This document shows, piece by piece, positions 21,943 through 31,661 of a stretch of 64,000 nt of DNA (positions within the stretch are counted from its first letter, which is position 1; every line of letters starts with the position of its first letter). The stretch comes from Isoetes taiwanensis (Eukaryota; Streptophyta; Lycopodiopsida; Isoetales; Isoetaceae), in the NCBI GenBank assembly GCA_021234155.1, contig JAJEKV010000072.1:6305676-6369675 (forward strand). Reading direction: 5' to 3'. The notes beneath the pieces are model-generated. The model did no database searches. It was given only the letters and a program-made list of their open reading frames with translations, and was not told the DNA's origin. The translations under genes and the position numbers were made by a program.

Positions 21943-22606
21943 GTACAAAACGAACATCAACTACCATGGTGGAGGACCAAGGTTGCTCAGCAAGGTAGAG
22001 TACCTTCATGTAGCTTATTGGAGTTTTGATGGGAAGAGGACCATGGATCACTTTAACACTGCCGCCTGTCAAAACTTTTCAAACGTCCTAGAGTTTCCAG
22101 CAGTCTTACAGAAATTGCAGGACCCAAGTGCACAAGGCAGGATTGTGAATCACTACCAGAAACCACAAAAGCTCATCAACCATCTCCTGGACATGTTCTC
22201 GCGGCGTCCGGAGATTGGGTACTTGATGCTTTCTCCGGGTTCTAGTACTACTATCGCATGTGCACTTAAGAAGGGCCGCAAGCGTAGCCGTGGATATTGA
22301 TAAGGAGGTCGTGCATTTTGTGAAGATGAGACTGGCTGCCTTACCTACTTTACCGGATGAAAATCGGAGTTAGGGGCCAAGTCTTCATCCGATTATGCTA
22401 AACTAACGTCCTCGAGAGATCTGACCTCCATTCTCCACTCACTAGACGATGAGGCAACCTTTGCAGAGCTTAAAGAAGTAGCTTTAGCTACCATTCCGAA
22501 GAACAAGGAGGATACAAAACTCAAGTCTCCAACAAAGGAGCGGATAGAAACGAGAAGGACGAGATGGCGTAGAGCAAAAAAAAGAATGAGGAGGACTATG
22601 ATGTAG

Positions 22607-22941
22607 ATCTTTGACTACTGCATATTAAAATTATCATTATTTATTACAATGAATCTTCAATATTGATGTACAACAATTTATTAAAAACATAGTACTTTTT
22701 TTTCCTTTCTATTCTGGTGCTTGTTTTTTGTAATGCTTTCAGTCTCTTCAAGTCTATGCCTAAATTTTGCTATTTTTATGATTTGTGTTTCATAAGTACA
22801 AAGTTTTCGTCTAATAATGGGCCAAAATGGCATGAAAAAAAATGCAAACCTCTAGAAATTCTTAACAACTATCAAAAAAGGCTTATTTTAGAAACTTGGT
22901 GTTTTTTTAAAGGGAATCTTTGAAACGGGAGTGATGCAACA
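22607..22941. other. Right subterminal region with end hairpin
   Basis: AT-rich and without a gene. AAACGGGAGTG at 22923-22933 is the exact reverse complement of CACTCCCGTTT at 22940-22950, so the right terminal repeat can form an 11-bp hairpin with a 6-base loop. The left end lacks this. Confidence 0.7.
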
Positions 22942-22966
22942 CTCCCGTTTAATTTGCAATCGTGTT
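22942..22966 (-). repeat. Right terminal inverted repeat
   Basis: Read on the minus strand it begins AACACGATT and ends ATTAAACGGGAG. It matches the left end at 20 of 25 positions. CCCA follows at 22967-22970. Confidence 0.7.
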
Positions 22967-22970
22967 CCCA

Positions 22971-24836
22971 CCTGAAAGAATGCCGAGGGTTCCCCTTGAA
23001 GAGAATAGAAGAGCGAGCAGAATAATGAAGCCTCATGACATCAGCTGTGAATTGTGCACCAAAACCAAAGCGTAAGAGACATCTCTCTAAGAAGGCCCAG
23101 TCAACACTGTCATATGCTTTTGCAAAGTCCAGCTTCAAATATACAATTTCATGGCCCTGAAGTCGAGCTCAGTAAATACCTTCATAGGCAGCAGCTACAT
23201 TGTTTAATATGCATCGTCGTGGCAGAAATCCTGACTGTGTAGAGGATATGGAATCAGCAAGAATATCCTGAAGCTTTTCTGCATAAGCTTTGGCAAAAAT
23301 CTTGTACACAGAAGATAGTAAGGTGATAGGGCGCTAGCCCGAAATTGTTGAAGGTTCCTTACACTTAGGAATAAGAGAAATGCAGCCTGAGTTGAGAATT
23401 TTGTCTAGACGCCTTTGCCTCTTGAAATCCTGAAACGCGTCGTACACATTATCGCCAACACAATCCCATAATTCCTGCAAGAACTCCACGGGAATACCAT
23501 CAATTCCAGGACACTTTCCTTTCTTCAAAAGGAAGGTAGCATCTGCTAGATCATTCACCGTAATCTCTGCTTCTAGAGTAGCTCTTTGTTCTTCAGATAT
23601 AATAGGATGTATCTTTGCCAGTAATGCCTCCTGAAAATCTGATTGGAAGGGAAGACGACGAGAAGCAAAAAAGGAAGAAAAGTGGCCATGCAGAAAGAAC
23701 TTAAGTTGCTGAGGATTAGAGATGAGAGGCCCATCTTGAACTTGGAGAGACACCATCGCAGAAGCTTGTGTCCGAATTTTTGCAGCTCTAAAAAAGAAGC
23801 ATGTGCAACGATCCCCCTCTTTGAACTATTGCAGGCCCGCTTTAACTCGAGCGTGATGAACTTGCTCAGCTTCCATCTGTCTAATGCTGGCCAAAATCTG
23901 CTTCTCCTGCTGAGCATCTGATGGTACAACAGACCTGCAAGCCATTAATTGTTGGTACAGAGCAATCAAAATCCCTCGATTAGCAGCAACTCGCTGACGA
24001 CCCCAATTCTTAGCCAAGGACTTCACGGCAGCTAGAGCATCAACAATCCCAGCCATTCCTTTCCTTCTCACAAATGCAGAGGACCAGGCTTGCTTGCATC
24101 CATCTTTAAACTCCTCATCCTTCAAGTATAAAGTGTTTAACTTGAAATAAGTCTTGGTCCTGCTATGCGATCCATCCTGAGAACTGTCAAGCATGTTTTG
24201 GCGAGAGAAATTATGCAAGTATGTAGCTGCCAATGCATTATAATAGCCCCTGTCATGACGTGCATATGCTCTACCAGCCTCAAGCCAGCCATTGCACCAA
24301 GTGAAGGTTCCATCGCCATCCACCTCTACCAAGCCACAGTCATGTATCAAGCACTGCCATTGTTCATGTTCAAAGCCTTGGATTACTTCTGATCCTCTGC
24401 CGCACCGATCCACTTCCAACTCCACCATATTGAAGTCACCCACCAGCAACCATGCAACATGAGCCCCCAGTCGAACTAGTTTGGATCTCAAAGCAGCCAG
24501 AGTGCACCTCTCTGATGAGGTCTATTGTGTGCATACACATTCACTAGTCCCCACTCTTGACCCTTATCAAACCACTTGATAATGATCCAGCGACCAAATC
24601 TGTCAGCATGACTGAACGTGACTGCTATATCATGTCTCCATGCTGTAAGGACCCCCACTTTTGCCGAGTCTGCTGCAGCCACCAAGACGTTATATTTCCT
24701 ACCGATCACAGAAGCTACCTTTGTGCTCTTGTAGACAATAGAAATCTGAATTCATTCTAGCAAGAGCCATGGAAAGTCTTCTCCTTTTAGTTGGGGAGGA
24801 AGCAACACCCCGAACGTTCCAAGAAACCAGCTTCAT
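22971..24836 (-). pseudogene. LINE ORF2, 5' part: endonuclease and start of reverse transcriptase
   Basis: ORF2 starts at 24836 with MKLVSWNVRGVASSP and LQEHK, the APE-type endonuclease N terminus. It continues with LVNVYAHN (about 24.5 kb), VAWLLVGDFNMVELEVDR (about 24.4 kb) and FTWCNG, the middle endonuclease motifs. The reverse-transcriptase part has KKGKCPGIDGIPVEFLQELW (about 23.5 kb), LISLIPK-like text and LDFAKAYDSVDWAFLERCL (about 23.1 kb, with the first catalytic Asp region FAKAYDS). It breaks off at 22971, where the 8.4-kb element is inserted, and resumes at 14590. Combined length without the insertion is about 1,220 codons, normal for plant L1 ORF2. Several frameshifts are present. 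Confidence 0.85.
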
Positions 24837-26207
24837 AATGCAGGGGGGTCTGGTGGACGGTGTTCCAAATCCGTGGAGTCACTATTAGCAGATGATACTT
24901 CCACCTGATCAGCCCAGGTCAGTCCAGAGGATGCAGGAAGGGTTGTAACAATGGTAGCCACTACTGGTTCAGCTAGAGTAGCACACTCAACAGGAAGAGA
25001 TTGTGGTGCAATAGTGTTTCTCCGACGGGCAACTCTCTTCATATGAGGGATGGACCACTCACCTCGAGATGCTTCCAGTCGTTCTTGTTTGCGAGCAATG
25101 ACTGCAAGCCTCTCACGTTGCTCATCAAGAAGAGCATCTTGGGACACAGAGGAGGCGGGAGGAGAGGGAGAAAAAGGGGCAGGAATAGACACAGGAGCAG
25201 AGGCAGGTTGGCTAGGACCCGAAGCTGCCAAGACTGGAGAGGGATCAAAGGAAGATGGAGACACTTGGCCATGGGCTGCAGATGTTGCAGGAGCAAAGGG
25301 AGGTGTTCTTCTAATGCAAAAACTAGAGAATGCCTCAGCATCAGGAAACATGTCTGCAAGCTCAGGACCATTAAGTAGTGACAAACTATATTTGAAGAAC
25401 AGTGGACCACTTTTGACCACAACAGATTTTGGGAGAGATGCATCAGCTGGAAGAGAGACACAAATACGAGGACCATTCACAATAGAGTGAGCAAGATGGA
25501 GACCCAAGCCACTAGCAATAGCCATCATGAACTCTGGAACTTGCAACTCAATAGGAAAATCTTCCAAGGCAAACCAGCATGGCATCCGAAGTGCACTAGT
25601 CCTGCTAGGCAAAAAGCCAGGAGTGTATACCTGATACAAAAGATAGTGCCCCCATAAAGGATCTACTCCCCGCTCCACCAGCTTATCAACCGCTATGGGA
25701 GACCCAAACATGATTAGGAAATAATTGTTTTCCTTATCAAGGACCTTCAAAGACTCATGCTGGGGTAGACCCAATCTCTGTAGATGTTGCTTCTAAGATC
25801 GACAAACTGACCAGTAAAGTGACACACAACAGCATGAGAGACAAGATTCTGAATACACTGCAAATGTACCCCGTGATCAATCTCAACTACAGGAAGCCCC
25901 GCCTGTGTGAAAGCATTGGTGCACTCATTAGTCTCATAAAAGACACTCTCTGAAGGGAGTTGAATGTCCATCTTATCTTCCGCAGCCTGTAACTCCTTCA
26001 AGTATGCAGACACTTCCTTCTTATTATTCTCCATCATAATATTCACAGTAGCCGTAACACGAGCAGAGCGTATACCAGATGTCATATCACGCTTTATCCA
26101 ATCACTAAAGCGTGCACGTGACACACGAGCAATTGTATCACTAGAGGTCCAAGGAGCAGGAGCAGAGGCAGGAGTAGGCAGAAGACCCGCAGAAGAGGAA
26201 GGAGTGG
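24833..26207 (-). pseudogene. LINE ORF1, 3' part
   Basis: From 26207 down it reads a Ser/Pro/Ala-rich segment, SRARFSDWIKRDMTSG, VEIDHGVHLQCIQNLVSH and, after a frameshift near 25780, NNYFLIMFGSPIAVDKLVERG and MPCWFALEDFPIELQVPEFM. The latter resembles the DUF4283-like nucleic-acid-binding part of plant LINE ORF1. A proline/alanine-rich linker and a basic KRVARRRN segment follow. The stop TGA overlaps the ORF2 start as ATGA at 24836-24833. The 5' part of the same ORF lies beyond the CACTA insertion. Confidence 0.75.
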
Positions 26208-26284
26208 CACTACAAGAGAAGGGGTCCATTAGTGTCATTGATTGTGTCGATATTTGGCCTAAAATGGCAACTTGAATTTTTTTA

Positions 26285-26860
26285 ATAACTGACGCTATGG
26301 ATGAGGCAACCCGGTGACACAAATGTGGCAATGAGAACGTCATATATAATGTCAGCACATTTGTCACTTATAACGTCATAATGTTTGTCACTTATAACGT
26401 CAGAGGCAATGTCACCTTTAACGTCAAATATAGTGTCAGAACTTTTGTCACCTACAATGCCACCTTTTATGTCAAATATAGTGTCAGTACTTTTGTTACG
26501 TACAACGTTAGTGGCTACATCACCTGTTACGTCAAATACGGTGTCACCTAGAAGCCAACTATAATGTCAAGCATAATGCCACTATTAACGTCATTGGTGA
26601 AGTCGCTTATAGAGTCGTATGTAGCGTCATCTATAGTTCCACTTACAACTTCGCATATACAGTCGCACACCACTCATAATGCTAAATTATGTCAAACCTA
26701 GTGTCACCTCTAATAGCATCTTTAATGACACTTATAAGACATCTATTTCCTCAATACCAATGTCACCTATGTTGCCAATATCAATGTCATTTATTATGTC
26801 GTCTATATTGTCAATAATAATGTCATTTCTTGATGCATTGTTGCGATATAATTAGTTTTT
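26285..26860. repeat. Left subterminal repeats of the CACTA element
   Basis: Many degenerate copies of a short unit such as TGTCACTTATAACGTCA, with variants TGTCACC, AATATAGTGTCA and ATGTCA, about every 15-35 bases. In known CACTA elements such subterminal words bind the small element-encoded protein. Confidence 0.7.
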
Positions 26861-27512
26861 CTTGTGGCACTAGTAGCTTTTTTACTAGGCCGAAATTGGG
26901 ACAATATTAATGTTAATGTGTATTGTGTCACTTCTATCATTGGATGATATAGATGTCATTGTTTATGTCGTGGTTAAGGTCATAGATAGTGACATCTAGA
27001 GAGCCAATTATGCTTTAACAAAATCATTACGAGTGACCATTCAATGTCAAAACAATGGATTTTGTAATACAATCTTATAAATTAAACTAGCCGGATGCAT
27101 AAATTCAAGAATTGCTTTGTAATGTTTTTGTGATACAAAGCTCCCGAGCTTTTATCTACTCCATATGTGTATAACATGCAAGTTTTCAAAGGCGTGCAGT
27201 CTTGGGATGAAAAGGCATGCTTCAATTTACCCCATCTATAGACTTCAAACAGAACCTAAATTGTCGAAAGCTTTTTGCATAGCGGATGTGTGTAAAATGC
27301 TACTTCAAAGGCATTAGGAGCACATTGAACCTTGATATATTATCTTTGAATGTCTTGTTGTTCCCCAATACAATGCCCAAATCAGATCCTCAATCCTCAA
27401 GCCCAACCATTCAAATTGGGCAAGCTCTTTTAGCCATACACATGTGATTATTTTAGCATTTACAGAAAAATTTGAAGAGCATTTTTTTGAAACCTAATTT
27501 TAAGAGTTTTAC

Positions 27513-27740
27513 TTACCGACAGAGGCCATGTAAAAATATCAATATCCCGTGATAGAGTTTAGAGAAACAGTGGCGTTGATACTTTCGTCTAACAATACCG
27601 AGCCAATCGAACATCTTCTTCTCTTGCATTTCGGTTCTCAAATCATTTTGTTTCTCTTGCGAATCCGCATTCATGAACCCGCATGCATTGAAAGAAATAA
27701 GAAACAGAGTCAGTATATGCATTCGTCGAGCCATAGAAGC
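27513..27740 (-). pseudogene. Possible captured first exon with signal peptide
   Basis: The minus strand from 27735 reads MARRMHILTLFLISFNACGF, a plausible signal peptide, then a charged segment (ADSQEKQNDLRTEMQEKKM). A GC-richer leader lies upstream (27750-27960). The composition differs from the AT-rich CACTA interior, so this may be a host gene 5' end carried by the transposon. I recognise no family, and there is no further exon I can join to it. Confidence 0.3.
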
Positions 27741-27960
27741 TAAATGACGGATTTTGATGTCATCTAACCCAATCTGCAAACTTGGGCTTCTGAGAACTGG
27801 CAGCATAGAACATGCAAGCAATTACAGATGGCTTCACCATGGCTTCCGGTGGCATCACGGCATCCCACTCCATACGAAAGCTTCTGGCCGCATTTCTTGC
27901 TCTCGGGCAGCTGCAACCCTAGCGAGCAACCCTAGCTAGCAGGGGCAGCTGGCTACCGCC

Positions 27961-28631
27961 AGCAACAGGGTTTCAAATCCATGTCTTCTTTTGAAACCTA
28001 GTAATTATTCATCAGTGCCGTTGTAAATGCACGTTTAAGGATTAATGACTTCACATGGAAATAGGCACAGCCGGACATGCCTATAAGAGGAACAAATAAC
28101 CCTAATTTGGTTCAAAAAGCATGAGCAGATCAAGGCATATATTCACTTATTGTAGAACAAACATCTGAAATGAATATAAACTAGCAAAAATATGGGCAGA
28201 AGGAAGTAAAGGAAGCGAGCATCCAAGAAGCTATTACGAATGCTTGCATGGAGGTTGTCCAATTAGGGAAAAAAAATAGAGAGTTTTTATCATGGGCAAG
28301 TTATTGATATGTACAAAGGTGAATATAATCATCTGAGCCCGATGTTATGCTGGAGATCCATGTTTGCCAGAGATTTATCATTAAACGACGATCTTGGTAG
28401 ATAGTGGACTGGTTTAATGGAGATTTAGAAGGCAATGACATTATAATCGAATGGACCCAGAATATGGGCTGACGGGGCAAAATTGACACATTAGCTTTAG
28501 CTCCAGTGCCTAAGAAATGGAAAGGGGTCAGGCAGTCTTTTGAAGACAAGTTGAATTCTTTTCTATAAGCATCCCAACATTTTTGCTGTAAAGAATGCAA
28601 TATGTCAGTTTCCACTCTGATACAAATCTTT
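27961..28631. other. CACTA interior, unrecognised
   Basis: No recognised gene. A 104-codon minus ORF (28301-28615) has normal composition but no motif. Confidence 0.35.
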
Positions 28632-28860
28632 TACAGGCAGAAAATGTGTTTCCAATCAAGAGTGCAGGCACGAGCATCTAAGATTTTGCTTCAAATTTAC
28701 AAAATTATACTTGTTTTAGTTATACCTCGCCTTTTATGATTGACTACAAATATTTCACAGGTAAAAAATGTGTTTTCCAATCAAGAGTGCAGGTACGAGC
28801 ATGTAAGTTTTTGCTTCAAATTGAGAAGTTGTTATAGTTATACCTTGCCTTTTATGATTA
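28632..28860. repeat. Tandem duplication in the CACTA interior
   Basis: Two copies (28632-28739 and 28757-28860, offset about 125) share CCAATCAAGAGTGCAGG, GCTTCAAATT and GCCTTTTATGATT. They differ by substitutions and a short internal deletion. Confidence 0.7.
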
Positions 28861-30589
28861 TCTGTTGGATTGCAGGGCACTTTGTGATTGTATTATTTGA
28901 CCTTGAGTTGGAATCTTGCAATGAGTGCAACATTATTTATCCGTAACATGTACTTTACAAAACTGATCACATGTCACTCACAAGGCAATCATCATGAAGA
29001 AAGATTCATAAGGAAGCAATATTGGAAACATACATGGCAGGGAAATAGGCATGTTAAGCATGGGAGGCTGGAATGAAGTAAACAAGTATGGGATGTGGCT
29101 TGATCAAACTTTATCAAGGCAGAATCGTTTCATGGTTAAGGCAGACTACTGCTTTAATGTAGCGATCACATGGCTAAGTTTTTCTGCGGGTCACTAAACT
29201 CTTGAAATCCGCAGCCGTTCACATGCTGCTGACCTTTTTTGTGTGCAAAATTTTCTTGTATGGTCTGCTGAATTCACCCGATTGGTTAAGCACTTCTCAA
29301 CCAGACACAAAATTTCGACTCAGCTCGCGCGCCGTGAGTGGCGCGATGCTGAATGGAATTTTCTAAGCTACTGATGAATGGCCCAGTGCTGTCTCAGCGC
29401 TGAAAAAAACTCTTTCATGTGAACGGCCCATAATATTCATCAGTTGAGCATAGCAGACATGAACCAAATAAATAGAGCAGATATAGATCAAATAATAGAG
29501 CAGACAATTTCTTTATTCCAACATCTTTTTTGTTATTTTGTAGTGCAATAATAGAGCTTACTTTTTTTCTGTATCTCTTACCATCACTTTTGTATGGATG
29601 TAGAAATCTAACTTCGTTTTATTTCTTATTTGCAGATTCTACCATCAAAAGGCACAATGATATTATCCTATTTCCTCCATTTTAAGCTTGGAGGAGCACA
29701 ATTTAGTGGGTGATTTTCTAGGCTTGAGCTAGGACATCTTATGTATTCATATAGATTATTCATGATATAATAATGGCCCAAAATTCAATCTCTGTAACAT
29801 GATGGTTAATGACATCTCTAATGTACCGCTATCATGAGTAACTAATAACTTGCAAGATAATCGTGTATTACAGTGCATCGCTATCATGTATCTGGTCTCA
29901 ATTCTGAAATTCCTAGGCAACATTTTTAAATTTGTTCTGTTCTTACTCTACTTTCTTCAACAATCCGATCAGGGACGTCCACGTCTCTGAGATTGATGGC
30001 TGAAATGAGCCTGGCAAACCTTCATTTTAAGAGAATGGTTTGCCGGGGCAAATTCTGGAGCGTCAACTACGGCCTCCGCTTAATGGCCTTGGCGTCAACC
30101 CAGCGAGCCATTCCCTTATACATACAAGGGCAAGATTTAATTACCAAAATTTGCAGGAGCATTTTGGCAGTTTCCTAAAATTATATTAGGTGGGTTGATT
30201 AGTTTTGCTCATTTATATTTGGTCTTGGAGAGGATGAAGCCTATGGACTTTCCCACAGTTTTTAGCCATTAGACAAACCCCTTATGGCCAATATACGATC
30301 ATTTTCTTTGCAATATTAATACCAAAAGAAGGTTCATAACATGTTGCGAAAATTCCCATGCATTTCAAAAACATAAGAAAACTTCTATATGGCCTCTTAC
30401 TATTTGTAGCCATGGAAACCATTCAGATCCCATCTTTATAGCTTGAATCTGGAATTATCCATTACACACAATGAACATCAGTACAACCAATTAGTGTTAG
30501 TCCTTCCTTTGTGCTATTCATAATATCACTATATGAACTAACACAACATTTGGACACAACTACTAGCACAATATTTGACAACATTGATG
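28861..30589. other. CACTA interior, unrecognised
   Basis: AT-rich with no recognised gene. A GC-richer patch at 29960-30180 has a 61-codon ORF but no motif. Confidence 0.4.
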
Positions 30590-31100
30590 ATAGTCATAGT
30601 AACATCTATTATGGAAACATTGACGGAATTTATGACACTAATGGTGCTATTATATTTAATGCCAATACCACCACCTATAATGTTAGTATTGGGCACTGAC
30701 ACTAATAATGATCTTATATGTGTAACAACTCCTGACACTATACTTGATGCTAATAACAACATCTATAACATCATTAGTGGGTACTGACATTGATACTGAT
30801 GTTATATGTGTAACAACTACTGGCACTATACTTGATGCTAACAACACCACCTATAACGTCACTAATGGGCACTGACACTAACACTGATGCTATATATGTA
30901 ACAACTGGTGACGCTATAATTGGTGCTAATAGCAACATCTATAGTGGCATAGCAAAGTTACTGACACTATTGGTGACACTAAGAGTGAGGCTATATGTGA
31001 CACAAAATGTGGCACCTGTAGCACCACTCTGTAAAAAATGTCACCAATAAGGTCATGTGTATATTTTCTAATGTTTAAGTGACGTTTTCATGACACTAAT
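30590..31100. repeat. Right subterminal repeats of the CACTA element, 88-bp tandem
   Basis: A tandem unit of 88 bp is clear: GGGCACTGAC or GGGTACTGAC starts at 30691, 30779 and 30867. Each unit contains ATATGTGTAACAACT and ACCTATAACGTCA-like words, the reverse complement of the words on the left side. Confidence 0.8.
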
Positions 31101-31120
31101 GAACCCATTCTCTTGTAGTG

Positions 31121-31493
31121 TAGTAGGCAAAAATCCAGCAGAGGCAGCTAGAGAATGGGAAGCATGAGGACTAGGATGTACATGAGAATTAGGACCCGCA
31201 ATTGCAGCAGATGAGGAAGCAGTGAGAGGCAGAAATTGTTGCAAAGTAGTGGATACACTAGCAGAAGGATGTGCAAAAGCAAGAGGATTGAGACGTGAGT
31301 TGGCAAGCAAGGACGGGGGAATTGCAGAAGCACTAGATTGCATAGGGGAGGCAGAAACAGAAGAGAAAGCCATGGAAGCAGAATTGACAGAAGAAATAAC
31401 AACTGAGGAAGACATACCAGGGTTAACCATAGAGGCCGAAATGGGAAACCCCAAATCCGGCACTGATTCCGATGTTGGGCTGCTTGATGCCAT
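31121..31493 (-). pseudogene. LINE ORF1, 5' part
   Basis: ATG at 31493 starts MASSSPTSESVPDLGFPIS and continues with a long Ser/Pro/Ala-rich, low-complexity segment up to the CACTA insertion at 31121, where the frame continues at 26204-26207. About 170 bp of LINE 5' leader lies upstream, to about 31661. Confidence 0.7.
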
Positions 31494-31661
31494 ATACCGA
31501 CGGAAAGCCTAGAGTCCAAGCTTTCCAACGCACCAAAAATCTTCCAAATCCGACACCCGAGGAGAGAGATACACACAGAAACGGCAAACGGCGCCTCACA
31601 TGGCGCCCACCCAACGAAACGAACTCCCTTTTTCCCAACTCAATTGTTTCCAAGCAAACAG

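Larger units (their letters stand above)
19176..22606 (+). pseudogene. ParB-like domain plus beta-class amino-methyltransferase, with introns
   Basis: The product begins at ATG 19176 with an unknown region (MVFYKGYFWKVQHTYFP, then FRVVKVNPRPPDKY near 19.4 kb) and a Lys/Pro linker. The ParB-like part (19840-20420) has FRVRKIYADHLR, VVLVDRG, ALGGNHDFKARRQL (GGNHD at 20058-20072) and FGLTDEEAK, which matches the N-terminal G-x-x-R/D-x-x-A pattern loosely. A helical linker follows. The methyltransferase has IIHGDCN, then VIADLPYGF (DLPY motif IV at 21589-21600), then HYQKPQKLINHLL (22151), VLDAFSG (motif I, 22219-22239), TTIACALKKGRK and VAVDIDKE. Motif IV before motif I is the beta-class order of adenine-N6/cytosine-N4 enzymes. 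The tail is basic, with a stop at 22604-22606. At least five frameshifts and a TGA near 21711 break it. Four GT-AG introns are visible or probable. Confidence 0.8.
14595..22966. mobile_element. 8.4-kb transposon carrying a transposase-like gene and a ParB-methyltransferase gene
   Basis: Both ends share a 25-bp terminal inverted repeat (14595-14619 and 22942-22966). Twenty of 25 positions match: AACA, GATT and a perfect inner block ATTAAACGGGAG. CCCA sits directly outside each end (14591-14594 and 22967-22970) and is the likely 4-bp target duplication. The insertion interrupts the LINE reverse transcriptase, so the unit moved as a whole. Inside are two divergent genes: a DUF7869-like, RNase-H-type transposase remnant on the minus strand and an intron-containing ParB-like plus amino-methyltransferase gene on the plus strand. 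An 18-bp palindrome array lies between them. I cannot assign a superfamily. The transposase role is inferred from the family motif pattern and from the mobile context. Confidence 0.75.
26208..31120. mobile_element. Non-autonomous CACTA (En/Spm-like) transposon
   Basis: The left end CACTACAAGAGAAGGGGTCC and the right end on the opposite strand, CACTACAAGAGAATGGGTTC, begin a terminal inverted repeat of about 31 bp with two mismatches. The 3-bp flanks are TGG (26205-26207) and TAG (31121-31123), one mismatch. Both ends carry long subterminal arrays rich in TGTCAC and AACGTCA words (26285-26860 and 30590-31100), the arrangement typical of CACTA elements. No transposase was recognised inside the 4.9 kb. 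Removing the element with one 3-bp duplication leaves the LINE ORF1 frame open across the joint. That identifies the empty site and makes this younger than the LINE. Confidence 0.88.
12631..31661 (-). mobile_element. L1-type LINE interrupted by two nested transposons
   Basis: Three minus-strand segments (31661-31121, 26207-22971, 14594-12631) make one non-LTR retrotransposon in the order 5' leader, ORF1, endonuclease, reverse transcriptase, C-terminal zinc-binding region and poly(A) (plus-strand T run 12631-12644). The pieces do not overlap in content and total about 5.7 kb, a normal plant L1 length. The break in the reverse transcriptase falls between the K-G-N-P-R-H-S-F segment and RGIRRGCPLAP. 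The missing spacing is restored when the 8.4-kb insertion and one CCCA are removed, apart from a 1-nt shift. A weak target-duplication candidate, 12 of 17 matches, is 12614-12630 against 31662-31678. Several frameshifts make the copy dead. Confidence 0.8.

Noticed and set aside
19176-22606. Bacterial contamination carrying a restriction-modification gene
   Set aside because: The gene has GT-AG introns and sits inside a transposon inserted in a plant-type LINE.
22923-22950. Terminal hairpin read as a Helitron 3' end
   Set aside because: No CTRR end follows, the element has inverted ends and a target duplication, and no Rep/helicase text was seen.
25001-25490. Long plus-strand ORFs at 25.0-25.5 kb
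   Set aside because: They are opposite-strand shadows of the Pro/Ala-rich LINE ORF1.
30511-31050. Plus-strand ORFs of 60-72 codons in the CACTA right arm
   Set aside because: Products of the 88-bp tandem repeat, not genes.
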